Below are positions 35,472 to 45,460 of a DNA stretch of 64,000 nucleotides, in pieces. The notes under the pieces are model-generated. The model saw nothing but the letters and a program-made list of their open reading frames with translations, was not told where the DNA came from and did not search any database. Positions within the stretch are counted from its first letter, which is position 1, and every line of letters starts with the position of its first letter. The DNA is taken from the NCBI RefSeq assembly GCF_937926365.1, contig NZ_CALAOH010000255.1:62001-126000 (forward strand), written 5' to 3'. This stretch comes from an uncultured Azohydromonas sp. (GTDB taxonomy: Bacteria; Pseudomonadota; Gammaproteobacteria; Burkholderiales; Burkholderiaceae_C). The translations under genes were made by a program, and so were the position numbers.

Positions 35472-36623
35472 ATGCCGAGAATGTTTTCGTTGAAGAGGCT
35501 GAGGGCCTCTGATCTTTCTCTTTTCAAGACTTATTTTCTTGACCATCCGGGAACCAATCAGAAGGGGTTCAACCTGGATGTCAAGATCATGGAGGGGAAA
35601 TTCTTTCCTGATCTGCGCGCCTTGCTGGAGTCACTGCCCAAGCATGCGGCGCACGTTGACCTTACCCTGGTCGGGCCGGGCGGGGCCGAACCTCATTCGT
35701 TGGCGCGCAAGGTCAAGCGGGACGCCAAGAACATAAGGCTGAACGGAGAGTGCGTTGACGCCCCGGTTGACGATCCCGAACGGTATGACGTGCTGGCCCC
35801 GAATGATCTGGCTGTCATGGAATTCATTGGATGCCCCTTGCCAGTCGCCGTCAATGTGGTGCTGATCGCAAGGTCCCATGAACTGGACCAGTGTCTTTAC
35901 AAGGTATTCGACAAGCTGATGCCCGACGTGGCCGACTCGATGCGATCACTGTCGCTTCGGGAAATCGAGGACGCGATTCTCGAATGCGTGCTTCCGAAGG
36001 ATCATCCGATCCTTGACTGGCTGGAGGACGGCCTGCTCGAAGAGGTTGGCCAGGGGAATGCAAGGGTCGCTGAAGAGATAAACGCGCGTCGTTCCGGAAG
36101 AGGAATGGATCCGGAGGCCTTCATGGCTGCCAAGGCCTCGGCGGAACGGACGGGACGCTGGGGCGAGGAGCTGTTGAACGGGTATTTCGAGTCGCTCTAC
36201 CGTTTCCCGGGTTCCGGAGAATACGAGTGGGTTTCCAGAGCGAACGCGATATCGCCCTTCGATTTCAGGTTCTCGCATGGCACCCATGCCGAGCGTCATA
36301 TCGATGCAAAGAGCACGTCAGGACCTTTCGAGAGGCCGATCTACATGTCAGTCGCAGAGATCCGGCATGCCGTGCACAGCGGAATACCGTACGACATCTA
36401 TCGCCTTTTCCATGTGACAGAAGACGCGGCCGTCTTCAGGATTGCCAGAGACGTGGGGCCGAAGCTCGCTGAAATACTCGATGCGCTGGTCCACCTCCCC
36501 ACCGGAGCAAGCGTCGAGTCCCTGTCGTTCGACCCTTCCTTCTTCGAGTTCAGCCTGATGCCGCACACGATTGGCGTGGAGGATCCTTTGCTGGCAGCTA
36601 TTTCCGGCAAGCCCGTGTTTTAG
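35472..36623 (+). CDS. DUF3883-domain protein, PD-(D/E)XK-like nuclease candidate
   Basis: A 383-residue protein. The C-terminal domain (about 225-345) follows the DUF3883/NO-VEIN pattern: ERTGRWGEELLNGYFE, then YEWVSRANAISPFDFRF and ERHIDAKSTSGPFERPI. The candidate acidic set is E232/E233, D264 and D278-x-K280, an IDAK form of the D-x-K core. The N-terminal 200 residues are unrecognised. Such proteins occur beside Z1/MORC restriction modules, and the gene converges here with that operon. It may be a nuclease or a target-recognition component. Confidence 0.75.
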   Translation: MPRMFSLKRLRASDLSLFKTYFLDHPGTNQKGFNLDVKIMEGKFFPDLRALLESLPKHAAHVDLTLVGPGGAEPHSLARKVKRDAKNIRLNGECVDAPVDDPERYDVLAPNDLAVMEFIGCPLPVAVNVVLIARSHELDQCLYKVFDKLMPDVADSMRSLSLREIEDAILECVLPKDHPILDWLEDGLLEEVGQGNARVAEEINARRSGRGMDPEAFMAAKASAERTGRWGEELLNGYFESLYRFPGSGEYEWVSRANAISPFDFRFSHGTHAERHIDAKSTSGPFERPIYMSVAEIRHAVHSGIPYDIYRLFHVTEDAAVFRIARDVGPKLAEILDALVHLPTGASVESLSFDPSFFEFSLMPHTIGVEDPLLAAISGKPVF

Positions 36624-36746
36624 TCAGTGACGGCGCGCTTTCCGTTTGGGATGTGCCCTGCTGAAGACAGGACCTGCTGCAGGCCTTCGGAGAGCATGCG
36701 GCGGCATGCCGGATTATCTCCTGCATGTGCCATCTCGCATGCAGGA

Positions 36747-38262
36747 TCAAGGCACGCCCAGTATGCCGTGCACTATCCCGGCCACCTGCTTGGCGATCCA
36801 TGGAGGAATCGAGCGCGCGACCTGGGTGTACTGCGCCGTGCGGTTTCCCTCGAAGAAGTAGTCGTCGGGAAAGGTCTGCAGTCTCGCGGCCTCGCGTACC
36901 GTCAGGCTTCTTGCCTGTCCGGGATCGGGATGGATGAATCCGTGGCCTTCCTTCGAGATATGGGCAAGCACGGGCGTCGAGGGTCTGTGCGCGCACTGGA
37001 CACGGTATCTGCCGAATCCCGGCGCAAGCGTGACGCCGCTGTCGAGACCGGTGCCCCGGTCCCCGAACAGGCTTCGCGGGAAGACCTCGAGGGCAGGCGA
37101 CTCGCGGAAGCACCACGCATAGGCAGCCGCGAACATGTAGCGCGCCACGTCGGCCGGCAACACGGCGCGGGCCTCGTGCTGGATCACGCCCCCGAGCTCC
37201 GGCACGTCCAGCCACCCGGCGACATCGGCGGCACCATCCTCGAACGTCGTGGTCCAGGGAGTGAACCCGTTGCCGGGGCAACCCAACCTAGAAATGGAAC
37301 CGATGGCCTCGGCCATCTCCGACAGCACCCTCCCTTCGCCAAGCGCGCCCCATCCCCTTACGGCACCGGGCGCCGCACGCACAGCCTCTCGCCACCCGCT
37401 TCCGGATTCGTCATGGATCAGCCGGCCCCGGATTCTCGGCATTCCGCGCAGGACGTGCGTGACCGTGGCCTTCGCGTCGGACGGGACGAGCAGGCCGTTT
37501 CGACGCATGCGTGCCAAGTCCGAGCGGATCGCCAGCACGACGGTCCGGTGGCGCGCCTGCGGAATCCCGTATCGTTCGCATTCGATGACGTGGTCATCCG
37601 GTCCGGCTTCGTGCAGAGCGACGTTCCTGACCAAGGATCTCAACTCGTACGACAGGCCTCCGGGAATGGCAGCGAGGTCTCGCCTGACATGCTCGAACAC
37701 GGTCCCGGTTGCCCCCATGATCTGCTGACAAAATCCGGGCACGTCATCCATCACGATGACCGGTGGCGCATGGGCAGCGATGATGCGCAGGTATTCCCGG
37801 TACAGGAAGTGCCTGTGGTCGGATGACGGCCCCGCCGCTTCCCGAAGCCTAGATCGTGCGGTTTCCACAACGGGCATGCAGGGCGGACTGCCGGCAAGGA
37901 CCCAGGCCGTGGCATCGCCCAGCGCGCAACGGATCCTGGCATCCAGCAGGTCGGGCGGTATTTCTCCGGGCATGCCGTTCAGCACGACCGCATCTGCCTG
38001 CCCGAGCGCTTCGGCGACCGGAGGCAGGCTCTCGAACTCCTCCCTTGACAGCTCGCCACGAAGGAAGCCGTGGTAGCTGTCCAGCCTCGCCCAGGAGCCG
38101 CCTTGCCACGCGCAGCCGCAGCGTGCGGGTCGAGGCCGGATCCTTCTCCAGGGACAGGGCAACGCGGAACGAGGGCGTGCCGGTGCTACCGCTCACGCTT
38201 GCGAACCCTTCGCCAAGACCGCCGCATCCGGCAAAGAGGTCGATGACCGGGATGGTCTTCAT
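36747..38262 (-). CDS. Second C5-cytosine DNA methyltransferase, diverged and frameshifted
   Basis: Motif I (VIDLFAGCGGLGEGF) starts after ATG 38262 in one frame and runs through ALSLEKDPASTRTLRLR. The rest (LDSYHGFLRGELS, GSPPC, RYGIPQARHRTVVLA, TVREAARLQTFPDDYFF, YTQVARSIPP) is in the +1 frame down to 36747. The shift lies near 38095-38130. Motif IV keeps Pro-Pro-Cys but the usual Gln is Met (PPCMPV), and motif VI ENV has become DDV. It therefore may be inactive, or have a specialised role next to the intact methylase at 43801. A sequencing error or recoding cannot be excluded. Confidence 0.75.
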
Positions 38263-38425
38263 GCGGAGCGGCGCCGGCGGGGACTCGTCCGGACCAATTG
38301 CCGGCGCGATGCTCCCGCACGCACCGACCACTTCGGCGAGGCGCGGTCCCCAGGGGGGATGGGCGAGACAGCAGCACGCGGCAATGTCGGCGCCTCTCCG
38401 GGACCGCGCTGCCGCACCCCGTCAT

Positions 38426-39418
38426 TCAGCACACGCCGCACTGGTTGGCTTCTCTGACGATGTCGATCGCCTCGTCCATGCCCAGCGAAGGCAGGTTCGC
38501 CAGATCGATCATGTACTTCACCGCCACGACACCGGACGGGGGGCGGAAGTCGTCTGGCAGCCTCGGAAAGTCGTCGTCCACGGCATAGACGTCTGCGCTC
38601 CTTACCGAAAAACGCAGCAGCGCGCCGGAGCTGCGCATCTCCTCGGACCAGTCCATGCTCGCCATCTTCGTCATGAAGTCGTCCAGTGCCGCGGCATCGC
38701 CGCGCAGCAGATCGACGATGGCGTCCACCTGCGTGGCCAGCGTTTCCTCGCCGCCGACGCTCTGCTCCAGCTGGATCGAGACGAACAGCAGCCGGCAGCC
38801 GGGAGGTGCCCGCAGCTGGTCCAGGCGCGAGATCTCGTGCTCGGCCCGGCTCTTGCGGGTGGTCTTCACCTCGATGCGCAGCCGCTCGCCCACGAAGTCG
38901 TGCCGCTCGGAATCCGGCCCGCTCCACTGGCCCACGGCTGCAGGTCCCAGTTGCGGGATCATCAGCTCCCTGAGCACGAGGAGCTCGCCGAACAGGCCGA
39001 CCTGCGTGGTCTTGTCCATCTCCTGGCGGACCGGTTTCCAGGCCGATTGCCACGCGCGGACGGTCGCGTCCACCGCCTTCCAGGGGTTGCGCCCCTGTGC
39101 CGCGACCGCTTCCACGATCTCCCTGCAGAAGGGCGTGAAGACCGGCTCGTGCGAGGGCGGTGCCGAAAGATCGAGCACGTCGCCTGTCTCCAGACGCAGG
39201 TGCCTCACCTTCAGTCCGTTAAGGTCGGGCGACCTGGCACCCGCAGGGCCGGCGGCGACCGGAATCAGCAGGTGAAGATGGCCCGCCTCGTCCATGCCTG
39301 CAAGCAGGAGGCTCGCGACGCCGCCGACCTCGACAGGCTCGGTGGCCAGCACCTGATCGCCCGAGGGGCGCATGGCCCGCAGCCGGGCCCACTGCTGCGC
39401 GGTCGGTCCGTCAGCCAT
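38426..39418 (-). CDS. PD-(D/E)XK motif protein (DUF4420), predicted restriction nuclease
   Basis: A 330-residue protein from ATG 39418. The nuclease-like core is GLFGELLVLRELM (E146), SERHDFVG (D174) and LRIEVKTT (E183-V-K185), a full E...D...ExK set. DUF4420 proteins accompany Z1 and MORC/MutL-like ATPases in restriction operons. Its ATG overlaps the last codons of the Z1 gene, indicating coupled translation. About 160 bases separate it from the second methylase. Confidence 0.82.
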   Translation of the reverse strand: MADGPTAQQWARLRAMRPSGDQVLATEPVEVGGVASLLLAGMDEAGHLHLLIPVAAGPAGARSPDLNGLKVRHLRLETGDVLDLSAPPSHEPVFTPFCREIVEAVAAQGRNPWKAVDATVRAWQSAWKPVRQEMDKTTQVGLFGELLVLRELMIPQLGPAAVGQWSGPDSERHDFVGERLRIEVKTTRKSRAEHEISRLDQLRAPPGCRLLFVSIQLEQSVGGEETLATQVDAIVDLLRGDAAALDDFMTKMASMDWSEEMRSSGALLRFSVRSADVYAVDDDFPRLPDDFRPPSGVVAVKYMIDLANLPSLGMDEAIDIVREANQCGVC

Positions 39419-41777
39419 TGGACACCATGCGGTTCGTGATCCAGGTGGTGCCCGCATCCGAGGTCCTGGGCAGGCTCAGGGACAGGGCGATGACGGCACC
39501 CGGATACCCGATGCCGAGATACTCGGGATCGAGCGGGTAGATGATCAGGAGGCCCTGCGTCGCCGGTCTGGCCGCGCGCATGGCCTCGGCGTCATGCGCG
39601 CCGTTGTCCCGCCTGTAGGCATCGGGACCGCCGGGCAGATCCACGCCCTCGTGAGCCGGGTCGGTCAGGATGCCGATGCTCTCGCTGCTGACGCGCCTGC
39701 GGCGAACCAGCCCGATGTCCACGCCGCCGAGCGCGGCCGGTCGCCCGCCCTCCGGCGACGCCACGAAGACGGACCAGTCCGTGAGCTCGCCTGCGGCCGC
39801 ACGACCCATGATCCAGTCGGCCAGGGGTCCGCTGCGGAACACGACGATGTCGTCGTGGACGCGGTACTCGCGCAGGAATGCCGCGATGTCCTCCGGAGCG
39901 ACGTCCCGCGCCAGCCAGCCGCCATGCCGCCGGACGGACGGCGACATCCCCGCAATGAACCGGTCGGCAAGCTGCAGGTTCTCCTGCAGCCTGCCGGGAT
40001 CGGACAGGGGCAGCAGCACCGTCTGCGGGTGCTCGCCCGACCAGGAATCCTGCTGCGACATCGCGGTAGCGGCCTTGTTGCGGGCCGTGAGCAGCAGATC
40101 GCTGTGCGCGCGCAGCCGGATGGCCATCTGGTCCGGCCTGCGCCCTGCACGGGCGAGGGCGACGATGGAGTCACGCAGCGACTGCTCCACGAGGGCAAGC
40201 TCGGAGAACCAGCGGGCAATGCCGTCGGTTGTCCAGATGCGGATCAGGTCCTCGTAGCCGCGGCGGAATCCGTACCACCGGGCCATCTGCAGCAGCGTGT
40301 CGCACATGGATGCCGTGCGCAGGAAGTACGAGACCGTCAGCCCTTCCAGGGTGAGGCCCCGCGACAGCCGGTTGCCGCCGACCGCCACGATGTGGCGACC
40401 CGGCTTCGTGTCGTATTCCAGGTCCTCGCCGGTGACGCTGTTGAGCCTCAGGACCACGATCTCGCGCAGCACCGTGATGGCCGCCTCCAGAACGGCCTCG
40501 TCGTCGCCGGGCACTTCGACGCCCGGCTTCATGTCCTCCCACGCGGGGCGGAACACGGCCTCCAGCCGCTGGCCCTGGCGCCACGCCTCGCGCCACACGT
40601 CCAGCTGGGTGCAGATGGCGTCGGCGATGCGCTCCTGGTCGGCGGTGCGCTGGCTCACGTGCACGAGCATCGTGTGAGCCTTGCCCGCGAAACCCCGCAG
40701 GAGCCGCACGCCACCGGCTAGGCAGAACGAGACGAGCGCGTCGGCCAGCGAACCGGGCAGGACATCGCCGCTGTCCCGGCCCAGCACGATCTCGGCCCTG
40801 CTGCGCCTGCGAGATGTCCGCAGCGCCTTCACGTCGCTGTCGGGCACGGCGCGGAGCACGTCGCGTCCCTGCGCGCCGACGCCGAACAGTTCTTCCGTCC
40901 CGGTGTAGCCGTTGGGCCGGGGCAGCTGGATCACGAAGTCCCTGGGGAAGAGGTCGGTGCCGACGTGGCGGTCCACCGCGTCCGGATTGATCAGGATGTT
41001 GGCGAACGGCGTGGCCGTGTAGGCGACATAGGCCGCCTTCCGCGCCCGTGAAAGTATCGACCGGATGAGGGCGTTGGTGCGGGAGGGCGCATCGCCCTCG
41101 TCACTGTCCTCCTCGTCGCTGACGGACGGGTCCGGCGGCCTGTTGCCCCTCGTGTTGATGGACGCCTGATCGGCCTCGTCGTCGATGACCAGGACCGGCA
41201 TGTCCCGGAGATGGCGTTCGGCGGATGCCAGCCACCGGTCCAGCTTCTGCAGGACCGGTACGTTCTTCTTCACCACCGCGAGGAACAGGGCCGGGGACGC
41301 AAGGATGGCCATGTCCTGCTCCCTGAAGTCCTCCGCGGGTGTCGTCAGCGTGATCCACTGCCGGGCAGACTGCTCCCGCCCGGGCGCAGTCGTCTGCCCG
41401 CCGATCAGCTCCCGCTCCAGGCGGCACTGCGTCTGGTTGCGCAGCGAGTCGTGGATGCCGGAGAGGATGACGACGATGCGGTAGCCCGCATCGACCGCCC
41501 GTGCGGCAACGGCGGTGTAGTTCGCCGTCTTGCCGCTCTGGACATACCCGACCACGAGCCCGCGGCCCTGGAACGGGGCGTCGGCCAGCGGGTCGGGCAG
41601 GTGGCGCAGCACCCTGAGGGACTCCGCGGCGACCGACTCCACCTGCCGCTTCTCCCAGCCGAGGTCGCCGAGCAGCAGCGCCTCCAGGCGGGCCCAGTGG
41701 CGCCAGGCGCCGGCATCGAGGCGGTCGGTCCAGCCGCGGTGCGCCGGCACGGCGCTGACCACCCGCAGCAGTTCCAT
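39411..41777 (-). CDS. Z1-domain superfamily II helicase-like ATPase
   Basis: A 788-residue protein. Walker A GYVQSGKTANY is at about residues 77-87 and Walker B VLVIDDEADQ at about 195-204. C-terminal helicase-like motifs include RHIVAVGGNRLSRGLTLEGL and TLLQMARWYGFRRGYEDLIR. The Z1 domain is the hallmark of the MORC/Z1 restriction systems and of Mza, where it is thought to translocate on or remodel DNA. The start ATG overlaps the GHKL ATPase stop as TGATG. A longer open frame running back to 43097 is a shadow through the upstream gene. Confidence 0.9.
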   Translation of the reverse strand: MELLRVVSAVPAHRGWTDRLDAGAWRHWARLEALLLGDLGWEKRQVESVAAESLRVLRHLPDPLADAPFQGRGLVVGYVQSGKTANYTAVAARAVDAGYRIVVILSGIHDSLRNQTQCRLERELIGGQTTAPGREQSARQWITLTTPAEDFREQDMAILASPALFLAVVKKNVPVLQKLDRWLASAERHLRDMPVLVIDDEADQASINTRGNRPPDPSVSDEEDSDEGDAPSRTNALIRSILSRARKAAYVAYTATPFANILINPDAVDRHVGTDLFPRDFVIQLPRPNGYTGTEELFGVGAQGRDVLRAVPDSDVKALRTSRRRSRAEIVLGRDSGDVLPGSLADALVSFCLAGGVRLLRGFAGKAHTMLVHVSQRTADQERIADAICTQLDVWREAWRQGQRLEAVFRPAWEDMKPGVEVPGDDEAVLEAAITVLREIVVLRLNSVTGEDLEYDTKPGRHIVAVGGNRLSRGLTLEGLTVSYFLRTASMCDTLLQMARWYGFRRGYEDLIRIWTTDGIARWFSELALVEQSLRDSIVALARAGRRPDQMAIRLRAHSDLLLTARNKAATAMSQQDSWSGEHPQTVLLPLSDPGRLQENLQLADRFIAGMSPSVRRHGGWLARDVAPEDIAAFLREYRVHDDIVVFRSGPLADWIMGRAAAGELTDWSVFVASPEGGRPAALGGVDIGLVRRRRVSSESIGILTDPAHEGVDLPGGPDAYRRDNGAHDAEAMRAARPATQGLLIIYPLDPEYLGIGYPGAVIALSLSLPRTSDAGTTWITNRMVSNG

Positions 41778-43813
41778 CAGGCGTCCTTCCGGGCCATCAG
41801 CTGCTTCTGCGCCTCCACCTTGTCCAGGCTGGCCAGGAAGGTCGCCAGGTGCGCGACAGCCTGCGGATCGGAGCGGATCTGCTTGACCAGCGCGGACAGG
41901 CCCGGATCGACCTCGCTGACCTGGACATCGACCGTGCCGGCAAGTCCCCTGGACACCTTCCACACGAACTTGTCCGTCTTCACGTCCTTGACGGCGATCC
42001 TCGGCGCAGGCGCTGCCGGAGCGTGCCCGTTTCCTCCGGCGGTGGCGGGCGCCGGGGACGGACTGCCGCTTCCGGCCGGTGCGGCTGCTCCTGCCGTCCC
42101 CCCACGCGCTGCAGGCAACGGTCCGGGGGCAGGGGCCGGGGACGGTGCGGGCGGTGCCGGCCGTGCCTCCTTGCGGTACTTTCTCTGGCTGTCCTTGCGC
42201 GCGATGTCCGCGAGCTTCTTGATCTCCGCCTGGAGCTGCTGGGGCAGCTGCACGATCTGCTTGCTGATGTTGATGCTGAAGGCGTCGTCGAGCACCTGGT
42301 CGAAATCGACGATGACCCGGGCCAGCTTGGTCTTCTCGTCGTTGGTTTCCCACATCTGGTGCCAGCCTCCCCACTTGATGAGCCGGTCGTGGCGGTAGAT
42401 GAAGACGCCCTGGGTCTCGTTGCGCTTGCCGTGCAGGCCGATCAGGTCCAGCGCGCGGCGGACCGCCTCGGGCCCTTCCGCCTTGTGGTACTCGCCGATC
42501 TCGTCCTCGCTGGGCAGCAGGTACGCCTGCACCATGACGCGACCGTCCTCCTTCTCGGTCGGTATCCGCACGGGTTTGGCGTCGTAGGGAACGGCCAGCG
42601 GATGGCCGAAGGGATTGTTCGCCTGGACCGGGTTGCCGTTGATGGTGATCCTCACCGGCTTGCGGCCCGCGGCCTTGCCCTCGATGAAGCGGTGGAACAC
42701 CAGCGCGAGGTGGCGCTCCAGGAGCATGACCTCCGCGGTGTGCGGATCGACGCCCCGTGACGTCGGCATGGCCTGGGGCGGGCGCATGTTCCTCCACAGC
42801 ACCACCGTCCCGTGACTTCCAGGGGCCGTGACATCCCGTTCCCACGGCTCCAGCGGGTCCGACTTCGCGACCCAGCCGTCCATGTCGTCGACGTCCCAGG
42901 TCAGGTGGTGGACCGGTCCTCCCTCGCGCCGGGTGACGACGGTGAAGACCTTGGCCTGGGACCAGGACGCGCCCTTCAGGCCGAAGCCGTACTTCCCGAG
43001 ACTGTTGCCCGAGTAGTCGGACAGGCCGCCGATGCGCATGGCCTCGGCCAGCTTGGCCTGGTCCATGCCGTGGCCGTTGTCGGCGATGCCCAGCCACCGG
43101 CCGTGGCCGCCGTCCGGCCGTCCGAACGTGATGGCGATCTCCGTGGCCTCGGCGTTGATGGCGTTGTCCACCAGGTCGGCAACGGCCGACGGCATCGTGT
43201 GGCCCACCGCGGCCAGCATCTTCACCAGGCGCGAGGGATGCGGGGGGAGCTCCACGCCGTTGGGTCCGGCCTTGGCGGCCGCGGGGGGCACGGTGGCGCT
43301 GCCTGCCGCAGGTGCGGTGAACAGCTCCGGCCGGGCCTCGGCGAGGGCCTTCCAGGTGCGCTCGCCCTCCTCGTCATGCAGCGCGATCATGGCCGACTTG
43401 GCGAGCATGCTGCTCTCCCCATCGGCAAGGATCGCCCTCGTCACCTCGTGGTCTGCCGGAAAGACGGCCCATGCCCCGGTGGCGGGGCTGGTTCCCGCAT
43501 CGACCTCCATGGCGAACAGGCACCCGGGATCGACGAAGGCGTAGCAGGTGTCCTTGGGACAGTTGCCCTCCAGCCGCCAGTTCTTCTCCTGGCGCTTGAG
43601 CCACTGCCGGGCCATCGCCGGACCGTTGTCCTTGTCGTACAGGACATCCATCTCGATCCGGTCGGTGTCCTTGGCTGCCGGGAACACCCGGTCCACCACG
43701 TCCCAGTCGAAATTCACGGCACGCTGCTTGGAGCCCTCCTTCCCCTGGCGGCGATACTCGTGGAACATCCCGAGTTCGCTGTGGGTGAGAAGCCGCAGAA
43801 TCAGGAAACGCAT
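41777..43813 (-). CDS. MutL/MORC-type GHKL ATPase
   Basis: A 678-residue protein. The GHKL ATPase motifs are AVADLVDNAINAEA (N box, about 211-224), LGIADNGHGMD (about 241-251) and NSLGKYGFGLKGAS, with PGSHGTVVLW later. An N-terminal 190-residue region of unknown fold and a Pro/Ala-rich linker before a small C-terminal domain flank it. In bacterial MORC/MutL-like restriction modules this ATPase is predicted to clamp DNA and act with Z1 and nuclease partners. It starts 13 bases inside the methylase gene and ends in a TGATG overlap with Z1. Confidence 0.9.
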   Translation of the reverse strand: MRFLILRLLTHSELGMFHEYRRQGKEGSKQRAVNFDWDVVDRVFPAAKDTDRIEMDVLYDKDNGPAMARQWLKRQEKNWRLEGNCPKDTCYAFVDPGCLFAMEVDAGTSPATGAWAVFPADHEVTRAILADGESSMLAKSAMIALHDEEGERTWKALAEARPELFTAPAAGSATVPPAAAKAGPNGVELPPHPSRLVKMLAAVGHTMPSAVADLVDNAINAEATEIAITFGRPDGGHGRWLGIADNGHGMDQAKLAEAMRIGGLSDYSGNSLGKYGFGLKGASWSQAKVFTVVTRREGGPVHHLTWDVDDMDGWVAKSDPLEPWERDVTAPGSHGTVVLWRNMRPPQAMPTSRGVDPHTAEVMLLERHLALVFHRFIEGKAAGRKPVRITINGNPVQANNPFGHPLAVPYDAKPVRIPTEKEDGRVMVQAYLLPSEDEIGEYHKAEGPEAVRRALDLIGLHGKRNETQGVFIYRHDRLIKWGGWHQMWETNDEKTKLARVIVDFDQVLDDAFSINISKQIVQLPQQLQAEIKKLADIARKDSQRKYRKEARPAPPAPSPAPAPGPLPAARGGTAGAAAPAGSGSPSPAPATAGGNGHAPAAPAPRIAVKDVKTDKFVWKVSRGLAGTVDVQVSEVDPGLSALVKQIRSDPQAVAHLATFLASLDKVEAQKQLMARKDA

Positions 43814-45396
43814 TTCTTCTTGTCCTCTCCTGTGGTGGCAGCCGGCTGCAGGTCCAGTCCCAGCAGCTCCTGGCGCATGTCGCCCATCGGCTGGCAGCCG
43901 ATCATCGAGCGTATTTCCATGGCGATCGCGTAGGAGACAAGCGGCGGCACGGCATTGCCGATCTGCTTGAACGCGGCATTCATGCTCCCGCGGAAGACGA
44001 ATCCGTCGGGGAAGGACTGCAGCCGTGCGGCCTCCCTGACCGAAATGGGCCTTGCCTGCTTCCTGTCGAAATGGATGTGGCTGTAGGAGTCCTTGCCCAG
44101 GTGCGCCATCAGCGTGCGCACCGGCTTGTTCTCGTACAGCATCCACCACTTGTTCGGGAACTTCTTCGGGTCGTAGGGCAGTGTCCAGTCCTTGGTAATC
44201 TGCTCGATACGGGCGCTGTCCGCCGTTTTCTTGCGGCCCGAGCGCCACAGCCCGTCAAGGAGCTGCTGGCGCTTCGTCTCGACGAATTGCCATACTTCCG
44301 GGTACTGCCAGCCCTCTTCCATGAGGTTGAAGATTTTGTAGTCGCGCGGCAGGTAGCGGATGACGTGTCCCGTGCTGTGGTCGGTGGTGCCGAAGCCGGG
44401 CCACTGCCGCATCAGCCGGGACCAGTCGGTGGTCGGGACAGCCGCGGTGTAGCTGACCGGTTCCGCAGGGTCCTTGCGTCCTCGCCTGATCCCGCCGCTG
44501 GCGAGCAGGTCAAGGGCATGGATGGGCGGGAGGTCGGCCAGGGCCTCGCGGGCCGTGGTCGTGGAGGGAAGACCGGCCGTCGGGGACGGATCGTCGATCC
44601 AGTGATGTCCGTGCTCGATGTCCAGCTGAAGCGACCCCTGCTCCGGAACGAGCTTGCGGGCCGTCGCGCGCGTGCCCTCGTAGCCGGACGGGAGCACCGT
44701 GAAGTGGGTCGGTGCCGGAAACCTGATCTCTGTGTCGAGGTCCCTGTGGACGCCGATGAGGAACATGCGTTCCCGTGTCTGCGGAACCCCGAACCACGAG
44801 GCGTTGAGCAGGGTGTAGCGAACGTCGTAGCCCTCTTCCCGGAGTTCCTTGGCCACGAGCTCGGCCACGTTCTCTCCTCCGTGATTGAGGATGTCCGGCA
44901 CGTTCTCCATCAGGAGTGCCAGAGGCTTCGTCTCGCGGACATAGTCGAGGTAGGACTTCCAAAGGTTCACGCGCCCGTCCACCAGAAAGGCGGTCTCGGC
45001 AGTCGTCTCCTCGCGGCGATGGGCCTCGTGGCGCAGCTTGGCGCGCCCGACCCGCGCGAACGCTTGGCACGGCGGTCCGCCGACGAGAACATCCACCTGC
45101 TCGTCGACCGCCCCCGCGATGCCGAGGTCCTGGAAGATGGAGCCCGGAGACTCCTTCGTGATGTCGCGAGCCTTGAAGTGGGCCTGACGGTTCTTCCCGT
45201 GGCTGATCGACTCGAAGTTGGCGCCATGGGACTCGGCGGCCTTGTCGTCGAACTCGACTGAGGCAACGGACTCGAATCCGGCCGTGGCGAATCCCAGGGA
45301 TATGCCGCCGCATCCTGAGAACAGGTCCATGAAGCGGGGCGGTTGACCGGACTTCAGCCGTGCGATCTTTCGGCGGATTGCCAGTTGTACTGCCAT
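43801..45396 (-). CDS. C5-cytosine DNA methyltransferase (intact)
   Basis: A 531-residue methylase with all key motifs. Motif I is FMDLFSGCGGISLGF (about 22-36), the catalytic Cys is in GGPPCQAF (C110), and motif VI is MENV (163-166). GVPQTRERMFLIGV follows, then PISVREAARLQSFPDGF and QIGNAVPP at the C-terminus. The target-recognition region lies between about residues 215 and 440; its site cannot be read from sequence. It is the first gene of the downstream operon and the likely source of self-marking. Two hairpins lie just upstream. Confidence 0.95.
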   Translation of the reverse strand: MAVQLAIRRKIARLKSGQPPRFMDLFSGCGGISLGFATAGFESVASVEFDDKAAESHGANFESISHGKNRQAHFKARDITKESPGSIFQDLGIAGAVDEQVDVLVGGPPCQAFARVGRAKLRHEAHRREETTAETAFLVDGRVNLWKSYLDYVRETKPLALLMENVPDILNHGGENVAELVAKELREEGYDVRYTLLNASWFGVPQTRERMFLIGVHRDLDTEIRFPAPTHFTVLPSGYEGTRATARKLVPEQGSLQLDIEHGHHWIDDPSPTAGLPSTTTAREALADLPPIHALDLLASGGIRRGRKDPAEPVSYTAAVPTTDWSRLMRQWPGFGTTDHSTGHVIRYLPRDYKIFNLMEEGWQYPEVWQFVETKRQQLLDGLWRSGRKKTADSARIEQITKDWTLPYDPKKFPNKWWMLYENKPVRTLMAHLGKDSYSHIHFDRKQARPISVREAARLQSFPDGFVFRGSMNAAFKQIGNAVPPLVSYAIAMEIRSMIGCQPMGDMRQELLGLDLQPAATTGEDKKKCVS

Positions 45397-45421
45397 CGGA
45401 TGATCCCTCTAGTTCTGTCGC

Positions 45422-45460
45422 GCACCGTGGCGGACGGTGCCTTGCCGGTACGACCGGCAA
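45422..45460. promoter_or_regulatory. Two adjacent perfect hairpins upstream of the methylase operon
   Basis: GCACCG-N7-CGGTGC at 45422-45440 and TTGCCGGT-ACG-ACCGGCAA at 45442-45460 lie 26-64 bases before the methylase start. They could be an operator pair or an attenuator/terminator limiting methylase expression. Confidence 0.5.

Noticed and set aside
37856..39439. 527-residue plus-strand frame opposite the methylase and DUF4420 genes
   Set aside because: GC-driven antisense shadow with no domain; the minus strand carries clear motifs.
39411..43097. 1228-residue open frame on the minus strand
   Set aside because: Only its last 788 residues (Z1 protein) are real; the first part is a shadow of the GHKL ATPase gene in another frame, without a start site.
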